A stretch of 64,000 nucleotides of DNA, from assembly GCA_963755695.1 (NCBI GenBank), contig CAVWLB010000008.1:1-64000 (forward strand), read 5' to 3'. Shown piece by piece: positions 1 to 9,330 of this stretch. The notes beneath the pieces are model-generated. The model was not told the origin of the DNA, did not search any database, and saw only the letters and a list, made by a program, of their open reading frames with translations. Both the position numbers and the translations under genes were made by a program. The stretch comes from QHWT01 sp963755695 (GTDB lineage Bacteria; Acidobacteriota; Vicinamibacteria; Vicinamibacterales; 2-12-FULL-66-21). Position 1 is the stretch's first letter. The number at the start of each line of letters is the position of its first letter.

Positions 1-1820
1 TGTGTAGCCACTGGTTCAGATTACGTATTGCTCTGTGCGCAAGGATCGGAAAGTCACGGTGCGCCCGCCGAACAGTGATTCCCTTGGATGCGTTCCGGTG
101 GCGCAACGTGGTATTTTTCGCCTGAACAGGTATTCTTTGCCTGTGAGGTTTCGCTCGTGCGGAAGAAATCTCAATCCCGAAAGGCTCAAGGCTGAGGTCT
201 CGGCTGATGAATCGCTCGCACCGACCTGAACGACGTTAACCTCGTGGTGCAAGTAAATAACCATAGGGGAAACGGCACTGGGAAGCCCCAAGACTTCGCC
301 CGGCTCGACGGCGAGGCTACAGATTCCCGCTTGACCCCAAAGAAGAGACGTGGCGGCCCACAAGCGAGAGGCAGCTCTCGGCCTCTTGCGTTTTGGTTCT
401 GGAGTGCTTTGGCCGGGTATAAGAAATATCTATTTCATTTCGACCGCGTGGGGTCGATTGCAATCTCGGGCGCGGTTTCAGGGTACCACAACGCTGTACC
501 TGGGCAGCGGAAGTTCCCGGACCGAAGCTTGCGGCGCGCCTACAAAAACCAGGGCACGCCCAATTGACGGTGAGTTTTGACCCCTTGCGGGGACTCAACA
601 TCGATCGCGCTTTGGGGAGGTTGCAACGGCCGCTTTATCTTTAATCCCGACATAAAGCTGGGTTGCCGAGAATTATTCTGTCCTTTTGGTATTGCGAGTT
701 TTCTCGCGTAAAAGCTGCGAAGGGAGCGGCCTTATAGGGGGCAGCCTTTGTTAAACCGGCGGCGGCACTGTCGTTACGTTTCGGAAGTCAAGACTAGATT
801 TTTCACCGCCCACGGGAAGACCAGTGCAAGCGACAATGCTTTTTCCAGGCAAAGTGTCGCTGATTTGTCGGGCAAAGGTGTTCGGCTGCATGTCTTTGGT
901 TGCACAAGCAGACAAAAAAAAACAATAGGAGAACCGAATAATAAACACGGGGCATCTCGAAAACCTCCGCGCTTTTTTTGACGTTGGCTGATCAATGGCA
1001 GTTTGCAGCGACGCAATCAAGTCGCAGATTCTAACTAATCTTACAAAAGAAAAACAAAAAGGGGGATCACCGAGCTGTCAATGATGCAGCGTGTCATCAG
1101 CTGATGTCCAGAGAAGTTCTTGAGACTACAAGTGCGGAACCGGCTTGCTTGAGATGGACTATGGACTGCCAGATAATCAAGTGCATAGTTCCCAAATACG
1201 AGCATAAAAATGCGCTCTCTCACTTATATGGTCATTTTGAGGATGGCGTGGTAACACGCGCCGATGCAGAACATCGAGCACTTCAACCTTTATAACAGTG
1301 TATATTTTCCTCAACGTTCTCCTTGAGGCGTTCCCGATGCCGAAGGCACTGGACGCGAAGGAGATTGCCGAAGCGATGAAAGACATAATCCCCGTCGATC
1401 CGCAGAAGCAGAGTGATGCAAGCAATTTTGTCGGTTACACCCTGTGTGGCTGTCCGAATATGATTTCAATCAGCGTCACGAAACAGGCCGGAGCGCAGTA
1501 TTGCGCGCGCAGCACGGTGTATTACCTGCCGCGCCCGGTATCCGCAGCCGATCTCGGACTTATGCGCTCTGCCGCCGTCCGGCGATATCGCATTCCAAGA
1601 AAAGGCTGCTGGAAAATGCGTTGGCTTAAAACCCCGGCGACGAAAAGTATTTGGCTTCTTGCCTGTCGGGACTTCGGGAGGCCTTTCGTTCACACTCAGG
1701 CTCTGTGCTTCATCAATTATACGAGCCGCGCGGTATAAGCCGCCACGGCTCTACTCCTGGTCGTGCAAAATTAATTATATAATTACTTTATATCATTTTT
1801 GCGAAACAAACCCAATTTGG
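1..1820. other. Low-coding, lower-GC left edge
   Basis: This stretch has visibly lower GC than the rest and only short reading frames, none of which I recognise apart from the transposase scrap at 1469-1567. There is no tRNA-like fold, riboswitch consensus or repeat array that I could support. A run of A followed by a T-run occurs near 905-980 but does not form a clear terminator. It looks like degraded accessory DNA next to the glycan operon. Confidence 0.5.
1469..1567 (+). mobile_element. IS3-family transposase OrfB remnant (N-terminal fragment)
   Basis: The translated stretch contains ARSTVYYLPRPVSAADLGLM. This matches the start of IS3-group OrfB transposases, where a [S/A]R-S-[S/T]-V-Y-Y-x-P-[R/K]-P-V-S-x-A-D-L-x-L-M-R block precedes the IDELH segment. 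Here the homology stops directly after LMR; the IDELH motif and the DDE catalytic core are absent in all frames. The frame stays open from 1298 to 1738, and a possible in-frame ATG lies at 1337, but the sequence on either side of the match is not recognisable. I read it as a dead fragment of an insertion sequence. The assignment rests on memory of the family motif, so moderate confidence. Confidence 0.45.
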
Positions 1821-2072
1821 TTAATGGGTTACGCGTGCTCGACAGGATCGCGCCCAGGCTTGAAACAGCGAACGCGGCGGCATGATCGCCCGATCGGTCG
1901 TGGCCGGCTCCTGCACTCTCAGGCGGGAGATCAGCATCGCTCCCAGAACGAGTCCCAGCCATACCAGGATGCGATCGGCCGGCACCGCGCCGATGAAGCG
2001 CGGGACGAGCATCGCGCCGGCGAAGGCGCACGCGAGCACCGCGACGGTGGATCGGGAAGGAAAGGTTGGCAT
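1821..2072 (-). CDS. Small putative membrane protein (83 aa)
   Basis: A short frame read from ATG at 2072 with two hydrophobic segments (about residues 8-28 and 34-50) and a basic, arginine-rich tail. I do not recognise a family. It lies downstream of the glycan operon on the same strand, separated by about 245 bp with no other gene, so it could be the last cistron or a chance frame. The ribosome-binding site is weak. Codon use resembles the neighbours at the start but degrades towards the C-terminus, which may run past the true end. Confidence 0.3.
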   Translation of the reverse strand: MPTFPSRSTVAVLACAFAGAMLVPRFIGAVPADRILVWLGLVLGAMLISRLRVQEPATTDRAIMPPRSLFQAWARSCRARVTH

Positions 2073-2318
2073 TCAGGCGGCCGCGGTGAGTTCGACGCGC
2101 CGATCCATAGAGTGGGCGGAGAAGCAAGGAGAACACCAATCTCCATGTTTGTATAAGTGCAGGTCTATCGTGACTTTGCGCCGACGGACGCCGGTGTCGG
2201 TGGGGTCGATGTTCCACGACGCGACATGCTTGACGACAAAACTGTATCCACGGGTCAGTCTGCGCGCCGGAGGTCTTTGTCAGCGCACCTGCTTTCCGGG
2301 CTGATACTCGGTCTCGCC

Positions 2319-3230
2319 TTACCGGATGCGATACGAAATCGTGACGCCGAAACTTGGCGCGAAGAACCGCTTGTCGGGGTCGTTGGAATCACGAGTCTCG
2401 ATGCCAGCCGTCCAGCGGGCGATGGTTGCCTTGTTGATCGGGCGCTCGTAGGTTGCGCCGGCGATGAACCGTCGATCGAAGCGCCACTCGCGCCCGCCTT
2501 CCGGCACCTTGATCAGCCGTTCGTAGCGTTGAGGGCGGTACTCGGCTTCGAACGACAATCGATCCGCCGATGCGAAGAGGGGCATCGAGTAGGCAGCCGA
2601 ATACGCCCAGCGGCGATATCGGTCACGCTCGGACACCGACAGACGGCGCTGGAACTTGTAGCCGATGGTGAGCCGGCGGTTCTCGGAGAAGCGGTGATCG
2701 AGTTTCGCCGCGACATACGGGCTGGGACCGCTCGTTCCCGGATCGTCTGGATACTGTTTGTAGTGATAGCTGCCGGTCACCACCAGACGCGTGGACTGAA
2801 GGACTTTGAACGCCAGGCGCTGGGACACGCCGAACTCGTTGGCAAGTTCCCGATCGTCCGACGATCCTTTCCAGCTCGCCACGCCTTCGGTATCGAGCCG
2901 GAGCCGGCTACCGATCCGGTGACTCCATTCGGAGTACATGCTGTGGCTGATCCGGTCCCACTCATCGGTGCCGGTGAAGCGGTTCGCCGCAATCTCGTAG
3001 CCCCACACGAACGCCGGTTCGCTGGAGCTTTCGAACACGATCTCGCCAGCCGGCACGATGCCGTACGAGCGCACCGGATCGATCTCGTGATTGATGTTCC
3101 CGTCAAAGACGTTGACCATCGACAGCGTGCCGTGCCAGCGGCCACGATCCGCGTCGGCATCGTTCGACTGCCCGTGAACGGCCCGCGCGAGAAGAACCAG
3201 CGACAGGACGACGAAGCATGCGCGTTTCAT
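2319..3230 (-). CDS. Exported outer-membrane beta-barrel protein of the glycan operon
   Basis: A 303-residue protein with a classical signal peptide (MKRACFVVLSLVLLARAVHG, cleavage near residue 20) followed by alternating amphipathic strands rich in Tyr, Trp, Arg and Gly, as in porin-like barrels. It ends in an aromatic/basic strand (SYRIR). The start at 3230 is set by an ATGA overlap with the stop of the preceding small ORF, so translation is probably coupled. It is the last clear cistron of the minus-strand glycosyltransferase/ABC operon. A role as outer-membrane channel or anchor for the exported polysaccharide is inferred from position only. No family-specific motif was recognised. Confidence 0.65.
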   Translation of the reverse strand: MKRACFVVLSLVLLARAVHGQSNDADADRGRWHGTLSMVNVFDGNINHEIDPVRSYGIVPAGEIVFESSSEPAFVWGYEIAANRFTGTDEWDRISHSMYSEWSHRIGSRLRLDTEGVASWKGSSDDRELANEFGVSQRLAFKVLQSTRLVVTGSYHYKQYPDDPGTSGPSPYVAAKLDHRFSENRRLTIGYKFQRRLSVSERDRYRRWAYSAAYSMPLFASADRLSFEAEYRPQRYERLIKVPEGGREWRFDRRFIAGATYERPINKATIARWTAGIETRDSNDPDKRFFAPSFGVTISYRIR

Positions 3231-3391
3231 GACGTCATCACATCTTTCATCGGCACGACGCGCACCATGGGATGCGCCGCCAGCGTTTGCACCACCTGCC
3301 CGCACGCGTCGCGCTCGCCGCGTTCCATCACGGCGTGATGCAACATGATTCCTACGGGCCCGGCGGCCAGCGGCGCAAGCCAGGCGCTCAT
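3227..3391 (-). CDS. 54-aa ORF resembling the C-terminal tail of polysaccharide deacetylases
   Basis: A tiny reading frame locked between two genes by ATGA overlaps on both sides (ATG at 3391 overlaps the glycosyltransferase stop; its TGA overlaps the ATG of the barrel protein), which argues that it is translated. The sequence contains GPVGIMLHHAVM, resembling the C-terminal 'G-x-[V/I]-x-[T/L]-H-H' strand of the WbmS-type polysaccharide deacetylase fold found in exopolysaccharide clusters, followed by a helix and a V-V-P-M-K-D-V ending. The catalytic Asp/His core is missing, so it cannot be an active deacetylase alone. It may be the surviving tail of a deleted gene kept for coupling, or a small accessory protein. 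Confidence 0.55.
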   Translation of the reverse strand: MSAWLAPLAAGPVGIMLHHAVMERGERDACGQVVQTLAAHPMVRVVPMKDVMTS

Positions 3392-4578
3392 GCGGTCCGC
3401 CTCATGGATGTCGCCCCGCCAGCGCGGTGGTGGACCATCGCCGCGAGGATGTCGGCGGTGTTCCGCGCGCCGTGCAGGTTCAGTTTCGCGGCGGCAGGCA
3501 CGAAGGAAGTCAGCGTCGTCATCTCGTCGGCAAGCCGGGTCGGACTCAGCTCCGAAGGGAGCAGCACCCGCAACACGCCCGACGCCTCGAGACGCCGCGC
3601 GCGCTTGAGCTGCTCGTCCTCTGCTCCGTCGCCGAAGGGCACCACGAGAGCCGGCACCCCGCTGTCGATGAGATCCATCGCGGTGTTGTAGCCGCACTGG
3701 CTGATGGACCCGAGCGCCGACCGCATCTCGAGCGCGAGATTTGGAACCGACCGACGTATCGCCGTTTCTGGCGTACCGCCCGCGACCTGACGGAGCCGCC
3801 GCCACGCATCCTCGGGCAGGAATGGTCCCGCGACAATGGTCATCGGTCGGCGCAGCTTCGCGAGGATCAGCGACTGTGCCTCGAGCGCAGTCTGAAGGAG
3901 CGGCTCACCGACGAGGCCTCCGCCCGCCGACACGATCACGGAAGGGCGCCGAATCCGTGGACGGCTGCCCTCGACTGCCGTGGAGTCGTGCACGAATCCC
4001 GTGTGGTGCACTTCGACCGGAACGCGCACTCCGGCTGCGAGCGATTCTTCGATCGTCGCAAACGCGGGATCGCTGTGGACCAGCACGGCATCGAAATACG
4101 ACGTCAGCATCCGGACGGCGCGCGCATCGTGATCGTTCTGCTTGGCGAGACGGCTGACGAGAAGGTCGCGCAAGCTGCAGCACACGATCGGCCTCGGCCT
4201 CGCCGCCCGCGCTTCCGCCAGCATTGGTTCGAGCTCTGACGTGAACTTGTGCCGGCCGAATGGAAACAGTTCGACCACCACGGCCTGCGGCCGGATCTCG
4301 CGGAAGGTATCGAGAAGGATGCGGCGGCGGAGATCCTGCGCACGATCGAGCCTGCGGCGGCGATCGCGGCTGGCCAGCGCTCCGTTCTCGTCAAGTCCTA
4401 CAGGCGGCAACTCGACGACCCGGTGCCGGTCGGCGGCAGCCATTTTGGGCAGCCGGCCGCCGACGACGAGGGTTACGTCGAACCGCGCCGCCAGCGCCCG
4501 CGTCAGCGCGAGCGAGCGCATCAGATGCCCCATGCCGACCGAGTGCTGGCAATAGAACAGCAAGGCGGGCCGCGTCAT
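3388..4578 (-). CDS. GT28/MurG-like glycosyltransferase
   Basis: A 396-residue cytoplasmic protein with the two-Rossmann GT-B layout. The N-terminus has YCQHSVGMGHLMRSLALTRA, the glycine/histidine loop typical of MurG-like and UDP-sugar GT-B enzymes. The C-terminal half has a VIVSAGGG strand, a SISQCGYNTAMDLIDSGVPA nucleotide-sugar-binding segment and a VVPFGDGAEDEQLKRA loop. It resembles the gene at 11704-12930, so the operon carries two paralogues of one GT type. It overlaps the kinase gene upstream (ATGA at 4578) and the small ORF downstream. Predicted to transfer a sugar during exopolysaccharide or glycolipid assembly; donor and acceptor cannot be read from the sequence. Confidence 0.75.
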   Translation of the reverse strand: MTRPALLFYCQHSVGMGHLMRSLALTRALAARFDVTLVVGGRLPKMAAADRHRVVELPPVGLDENGALASRDRRRRLDRAQDLRRRILLDTFREIRPQAVVVELFPFGRHKFTSELEPMLAEARAARPRPIVCCSLRDLLVSRLAKQNDHDARAVRMLTSYFDAVLVHSDPAFATIEESLAAGVRVPVEVHHTGFVHDSTAVEGSRPRIRRPSVIVSAGGGLVGEPLLQTALEAQSLILAKLRRPMTIVAGPFLPEDAWRRLRQVAGGTPETAIRRSVPNLALEMRSALGSISQCGYNTAMDLIDSGVPALVVPFGDGAEDEQLKRARRLEASGVLRVLLPSELSPTRLADEMTTLTSFVPAAAKLNLHGARNTADILAAMVHHRAGGATSMRRTA

Positions 4579-5786
4579 TGCCGTGTCCTCGCTGCCGCGG
4601 CCAGGATGCGGGCCGCGTCGATCACGTGCTGAAGGTCGTAAAGCGCCTGTAATCGCACTCGAGTGATGGCGCGCACCGCCCGCTCGGTCAGCAGCGCGGC
4701 AGCAGTGTGCCAGGCGATTGACTCAAGAGAGGGCAACGGCCTGATTGCCGCGTAGCCTTCCAGAACATCGTGATTCGGAGCCCCGCCCCGATTGTGCAGA
4801 GCCGCCAGCAGGCTGCCGATGTCCGCTGCGGCAGGCCCGGATGCTGCCTGGTCGAGATCAATCAACGACACCCGCTGTCGGTGCAGGAAAGCGTTCTTCA
4901 GATGGAGGTCGCCGTGCAGGAGCACCGCATCTTCGTTGTCGTGGCAAGTCGCCATGAGGTCGCTCGCGACGAGCAACGCCGCGTGCTTCAGGGACGGCCG
5001 GACACGGCCGACGAGCAGGGCGGCGTCCCGCAGCGCCGTCGGCGTCGTTCGATTCCAGCACCGTGTACCCGTCGGAATTCCCGATTGGTGCAGCCGGGCG
5101 ACGGCGCGTCCCAGACGGTGCAGAGCTCGCGGCAGCAGATTCCGCGTCAGGTCGGCGATGCTTTTGCCGCGCGCCGGGGCAACGAACACCGTGTGAAGGG
5201 CCGGGAGGTCAGCAAGGACGGGCGGGATTGCAAGCTCGTCGTTCGGATCGAGACCTGAGGCGATCGCCTCATGCAGAGCCCGCACGCGCGCGAACGCTTC
5301 GTGATCGGAGAACACCTTCGCAAATGCCACCGTGCGACCCGCTCGATCGAGACAGGCGAGCACGGCGCACTTTTCCGGTGCGTATCCCGCCAGCCGGCTG
5401 GAGACCCACTCGGGGAGGCGGGCTCGCAGCTCGTGGTCGGGATGCAGGAGTGGCTCGATGTTCCGGAGCCGGCGGTCGTGCGGAAACGCCCAGAACGCGG
5501 CGCCGAGTTCGGGCACGGTGAAATCCGCACCCGAGGCAGCCAGACGTGCTCTCGCCTGCGCAGGGGGAAACGTCCGCGCGGTTACGATTGCCGGCTGCTC
5601 GCGTCCGATCCGGTACACGACGCGAAGGCTTTCAAATGGGCGGTACTTGATTCTCAGCGGCGCGATCGACCTTTCCTCCGGCACGTCGAAGCTGCGCTGA
5701 AGGTGCGGACGCATGTCGCGTGCGTCCAGCAGACAGTCGCGGTGCGGAACCGCTGGATCGGGAGGGAGAAGCATGTCGATGGTCAT
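4575..5786 (-). CDS. APH-like phosphotransferase (small-molecule or sugar kinase)
   Basis: A 403-residue protein with the aminoglycoside-phosphotransferase/choline-kinase fold. The Brenner-type catalytic loop LLHGDLHLKNAFLH (catalytic Asp and Asn) lies around residue 290, followed by SLIDLDQAASGPAAADIGSL, where the first Asp of D-x-D is the metal ligand. Its position inside a glycosyltransferase/exporter operon, with ATGA overlaps on both sides, makes antibiotic resistance unlikely. Phosphorylation of a sugar or lipid-linked intermediate of the glycan is the more natural guess. Related kinases occur in many exopolysaccharide clusters, but the substrate is unknown. Confidence 0.7.
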   Translation of the reverse strand: MTIDMLLPPDPAVPHRDCLLDARDMRPHLQRSFDVPEERSIAPLRIKYRPFESLRVVYRIGREQPAIVTARTFPPAQARARLAASGADFTVPELGAAFWAFPHDRRLRNIEPLLHPDHELRARLPEWVSSRLAGYAPEKCAVLACLDRAGRTVAFAKVFSDHEAFARVRALHEAIASGLDPNDELAIPPVLADLPALHTVFVAPARGKSIADLTRNLLPRALHRLGRAVARLHQSGIPTGTRCWNRTTPTALRDAALLVGRVRPSLKHAALLVASDLMATCHDNEDAVLLHGDLHLKNAFLHRQRVSLIDLDQAASGPAAADIGSLLAALHNRGGAPNHDVLEGYAAIRPLPSLESIAWHTAAALLTERAVRAITRVRLQALYDLQHVIDAARILAAAARTRQ

Positions 5787-7573
5787 CTGTTCCTCCGTTC
5801 GAGCGCGGCGTGGCAGCTACCCGATTCGCCGGTCCGCCACCTGAGCCGATCGACGTGTTCGTCGTGAGGGCCGCGAACGCCGACCACCACGGTCCCAATC
5901 ACATCGGCAGCTGGCGATGCGGCCAGCGTGAAGCGCGTGCTGCTGTTCGAGGCATCGAGCGGCACGATGACGGTGATGAATCGCGCCGAGCAGTGTTGTG
6001 CCGCGCGCTTCGAGACTACGGGCGCCGGCAGCTTCAACCCGTATTGCGGGGACATCCAGCCGTCCTCGATGGCAACCTCACCAGGCCCGTCGAACAGCAG
6101 CCGGAGCCCTGGAACCGTCAGTTGGTCGGCCGCGAAATCGATTGCCTCCGAAGCGTCGGATGCGAGGTGAAATCGAAGGTCGTAGTCGTGCGGCTCGACC
6201 GCTTCGAGCTCGTCGAGCACGATCCAGTACTCGCCGGCGATGAAGAACACGTGGCGGCGATGGAGCGCGTCGTACTCCGAGCTGACGACCTCACCGCCGA
6301 CCGCATCGAGCAGCGTCGACGAGTACCGCGTGAGAAGTCGTGTCCGGGCCGGCCGCCGCGGCTTGCCCGGGCGGTATCCCGTCTGATCGAGGCCATCGAT
6401 GCACACGGTGTTGTGCGCGGCCGTACCCTTGAACCATTGCCGCCATCGGCTGGACGCGTCATAGCTGTATCGTCCGGGATCGATCAGGAGGTGGCGCCCG
6501 CACCACACGTCGATACTGAGTGCGTCGTAGTGCCCGTGCCCGCCGTCACCGACGGGACCGCAGTCGAAAATCAGCGATCGGTGCGCGTCCGGCTCGTGGG
6601 ACAGCCGGTCGAACGCGCTGCACTGGACGAAGTATCCGGCCTCGATGAAGTCGGCGCACCGGCGAGGCGGCGGTATCCCGCGGCCGCCGTTGGTTGCGAC
6701 ATACAGCAGAGAGGGCTGACCGAGGATCTCGCCCGCCGTCTGCAGGAGATCTCGATACGAGCCGACGTCGCTGTCCGAGAGCGCCGGCATCGAGCCATCA
6801 GGACGGTGACAGTACATCGCGAACGCGAATGCGCGCCGCAGGGCGTCATCGTAAGCATCCGGGATCTCGAGGCCAGCACGCCTCGCGTTCTCGCGTGCGC
6901 CCAGGAACGAACGCAAAACGATCATGTGGTAGTGGGTCGAGTGCTCCCGGTGCACGCCATCCGGCCGGAAATCATCGACGAAGTTCTGCTGCAGCTCGCG
7001 CCAGGCAAACCGCAGCCGCGCGTCCTGCTGATGATTTGATGGCAGCGCCAGTGCCACGACCATCAGCGCGTAGAGTTCGAGAGTGCGGTGATTGCGTTCA
7101 CCAGTGAGATTGGCCTGAAGGTAGTCGGCTTCCTGCGCGATTCGAGCCGTCAGCAGCTCCTCGAAACCGGCACTGAAGCCGGCGAACGCCGTCACGTCGG
7201 CGAACCTGTTCCATGCGTAGATCCAGTTCTGGAGACGGCGGCCGAGCGCATCGGTCGGACCGAACCCGATCGGAACCTGCGCCAGCCAGGATCGAACGAG
7301 GCGTTCCCAGGTGTGCAGGAAGACAGCGTCGCCGGTGCGCGCGAAGGCGCTGGCGAGATCGAGGCCATAGTAGAACTTGCTCCATTCGATCCAGCGTTCG
7401 CGGTCGGGATCGACGGCGACGTCACACCAGTTCGGCGCATCACCGGTGGTAAGCGTCACGCCGCCGACCTCGAAGCGGCCGGCGCAGACGTCGCGTGCCC
7501 GATCGAGATCCTGATACAAGTGATCGATCACGCAGTAGATCGGCCGGACGGTTCGGGTGGCGGTAGTCATCAT
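5783..7573 (-). CDS. Heparinase II/III-like protein (alginate-lyase superfamily)
   Basis: A 596-residue protein with an N-terminal all-alpha toroid region (roughly 60-330) and a C-terminal heparinase II/III beta domain. Diagnostic pieces are GDGGHGHYDALSIDVWCGRH, LLIDPGRYSY, and FKGTAAHNTVCIDGLDQTGY, which carry the conserved Tyr and His residues of this family. No signal peptide is visible at the start, so it may be cytoplasmic or exported with its partners. The start at 7573 is chosen because its ATG overlaps the TGA of the ABC transporter; a longer frame upstream runs antisense-like through that gene. Such proteins are common in exopolysaccharide operons, where they are thought to trim or process the polymer. 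Confidence 0.8.
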   Translation of the reverse strand: MMTTATRTVRPIYCVIDHLYQDLDRARDVCAGRFEVGGVTLTTGDAPNWCDVAVDPDRERWIEWSKFYYGLDLASAFARTGDAVFLHTWERLVRSWLAQVPIGFGPTDALGRRLQNWIYAWNRFADVTAFAGFSAGFEELLTARIAQEADYLQANLTGERNHRTLELYALMVVALALPSNHQQDARLRFAWRELQQNFVDDFRPDGVHREHSTHYHMIVLRSFLGARENARRAGLEIPDAYDDALRRAFAFAMYCHRPDGSMPALSDSDVGSYRDLLQTAGEILGQPSLLYVATNGGRGIPPPRRCADFIEAGYFVQCSAFDRLSHEPDAHRSLIFDCGPVGDGGHGHYDALSIDVWCGRHLLIDPGRYSYDASSRWRQWFKGTAAHNTVCIDGLDQTGYRPGKPRRPARTRLLTRYSSTLLDAVGGEVVSSEYDALHRRHVFFIAGEYWIVLDELEAVEPHDYDLRFHLASDASEAIDFAADQLTVPGLRLLFDGPGEVAIEDGWMSPQYGLKLPAPVVSKRAAQHCSARFITVIVPLDASNSSTRFTLAASPAADVIGTVVVGVRGPHDEHVDRLRWRTGESGSCHAALERRNR

Positions 7574-9330
7574 CGCGTGACCGCCTGTAAACGCGGAACG
7601 GACTGCTGCCACCGCTCGACGAGCTGTCCGTCGACGAGCCGGCACACGCGATCGGCCCGGTCGACGAGGGCCTGATCGTGGGTCACAGCAAAGCAAGTGC
7701 GGATGCCACGCAGTTCTTCGATGGCATCGAGAATGACCGTTGTGGACTCGGGGTCCACGTTCGCCAGCGGCTCGTCCAGCAGAAGGATCGGCCGGTCCAG
7801 CAGGAACGCGCGCGCGAGGGCGAGCCGGCGGCGCTGTCCGCCGGAGAGGTTGACGCCGTCCTCCCCGAGCACCGTATCGAGCTGGTCGGGACTCTGTCGG
7901 ACGAAGCTGTCGAGCGATACGAGTTTCAGCGCGCGCCACAAAGCCGCCTCGTCCAGGTCGCCACCGGGCGGTTGCAGGACTTTCCTGACGGTACCGGCGA
8001 AGAGATGCGTGTCCTGCGACAGGATCGCGAACTGTTCGCGGAGCGACGCGAGCCGTATCGATCGGATCGGCCGGCCGTCGAGCAGGATGTCCCCGCGCGT
8101 CGGCTCGAACAGCCGGACGATCAGGCTCATGAGCGTGGTCTTCCCCGCCCCGCTCGCGCCGACGAGCGCGGTCAACTCACCCGGCTGCAGGCGCACGCTG
8201 ACACCTCGCAGGACCGAACGTTGCCTGTTGGCGTAGGCGAACCACACGTCGCGAAGCTCGAGAATCCCGCGCGATCTCTCGACGTTGATCGCATCGATTC
8301 GATCGCGCACGGCCGGGCGGGTGTCGAGCAGACGCAGCAGCCGATCGCCGCCGGCGATGCCGCGGCCGGTGGTTTCGGCAAGATCGTTCAACTTCTCGAC
8401 GGGCTTGAGCAGTTGACTGACGTACGCGGTCAGCAGCGTCAGGTCGCCGACCGTCATCTGCTTGCGCAGCACCAGCCACGTCCCGGCAGCGGTCACGACC
8501 GCCATCGACAGCCCCTGCAGGATCTGGAGTTTGCGTTCGAGCGACACGGCGACCGCCGTCTCGCGCCGACCGGCGGTCAAGCGCCCGCGATTGACCGCAC
8601 GGAACGCGCTGCGCGTCGCCGATTCGTCGCCCGACGCCTGGATCACGGCCATGCCCCGGACGATCTCCTGAGCAAATCCGCTCACGTTGCCTTCGCATGC
8701 ACGCTTCTCGCGTGATGCCTTCCACAGTCGGTGGCCGTCACGTCTCAGGAACATGGCCGCCGGTAGGAGACAGAGGGCTCCCGCCAGGGCGACCCCCGGC
8801 TGGAGCCAGATCATGGCGGCGCAGGTGATGCCAAGGGTCAGCGCGTGCTGGAAGATCTGCGGCAGCGACTTGGTCAGCACCCGAACGAAGAGATCGGTGT
8901 CATCGACGATTCGCAGGACGATTTCGCCACTGCGATGCGTCGTACGCAGCGTCGGCGAGAGCGTCAGCAGATGGGCGAGTACGCGATCGCGCAGATCCAG
9001 CGTCAGCCGCTCACGGATCGTCGCGCTCAGATTCTTCTCCAGAGCGTTCGCCAGCGCCGCAATCAGTGACCCGGCAATGAACAGCAGCGTCAGCGTCACG
9101 AGCAGCGTCCCCGGTTGTCCCTCGATCCGCAGCGTGGCAATCGTGACCGGCGACGGATCGACGATCACGTGATCGATGAGCAGCTTCAGTGGCCACGGCG
9201 CAAGAACGCCTCCGGTAACCGCCACCGCCCGGAACACGTACGAGACTGTGACCAGGCGGCCGTATCGTCTGAGGTCGGGCCAGAACGCTCGTACCAGCTG
9301 TCGCAAGACGCCAGGCCGGCCGGCGCTCAT
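7570..9330 (-). CDS. ABC exporter, fused permease and ATPase (MsbA-like half transporter)
   Basis: A 586-residue half transporter. Six hydrophobic segments lie within residues 20-300 (type I exporter TMD). The ATPase domain (about 340-575) has Walker A GASGAGKTTLM, signature LSGGQRRRLALARA, Walker B ILLLDEP and an H-loop AVTHDQ. It would work as a homodimer in the inner membrane. Overlaps of 4 bp with the GT4 gene upstream and the heparinase-like gene downstream place it in the glycan operon, so export of a lipid-linked or oligosaccharide product is likely. Lipid A or peptide export is less likely given the context, but the substrate is not determined by sequence. Confidence 0.85.
   Translation of the reverse strand: MSAGRPGVLRQLVRAFWPDLRRYGRLVTVSYVFRAVAVTGGVLAPWPLKLLIDHVIVDPSPVTIATLRIEGQPGTLLVTLTLLFIAGSLIAALANALEKNLSATIRERLTLDLRDRVLAHLLTLSPTLRTTHRSGEIVLRIVDDTDLFVRVLTKSLPQIFQHALTLGITCAAMIWLQPGVALAGALCLLPAAMFLRRDGHRLWKASREKRACEGNVSGFAQEIVRGMAVIQASGDESATRSAFRAVNRGRLTAGRRETAVAVSLERKLQILQGLSMAVVTAAGTWLVLRKQMTVGDLTLLTAYVSQLLKPVEKLNDLAETTGRGIAGGDRLLRLLDTRPAVRDRIDAINVERSRGILELRDVWFAYANRQRSVLRGVSVRLQPGELTALVGASGAGKTTLMSLIVRLFEPTRGDILLDGRPIRSIRLASLREQFAILSQDTHLFAGTVRKVLQPPGGDLDEAALWRALKLVSLDSFVRQSPDQLDTVLGEDGVNLSGGQRRRLALARAFLLDRPILLLDEPLANVDPESTTVILDAIEELRGIRTCFAVTHDQALVDRADRVCRLVDGQLVERWQQSVPRLQAVTR

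Noticed and set aside
240..345. Possible riboswitch-like structure in the left edge
   Set aside because: Some GC-rich pairing is possible, but no known aptamer consensus matches and no gene follows in position.
2157..3338. Long plus-strand frame opposite the barrel protein
   Set aside because: A GC-frame shadow; residue content is Arg/Ala/Val-rich without motifs, and the minus strand has a signal peptide and coupled start.
5720..7039. 439-aa plus-strand frame opposite the heparinase-like gene
   Set aside because: Shadow of the coding strand; no motif and no ribosome-binding site.
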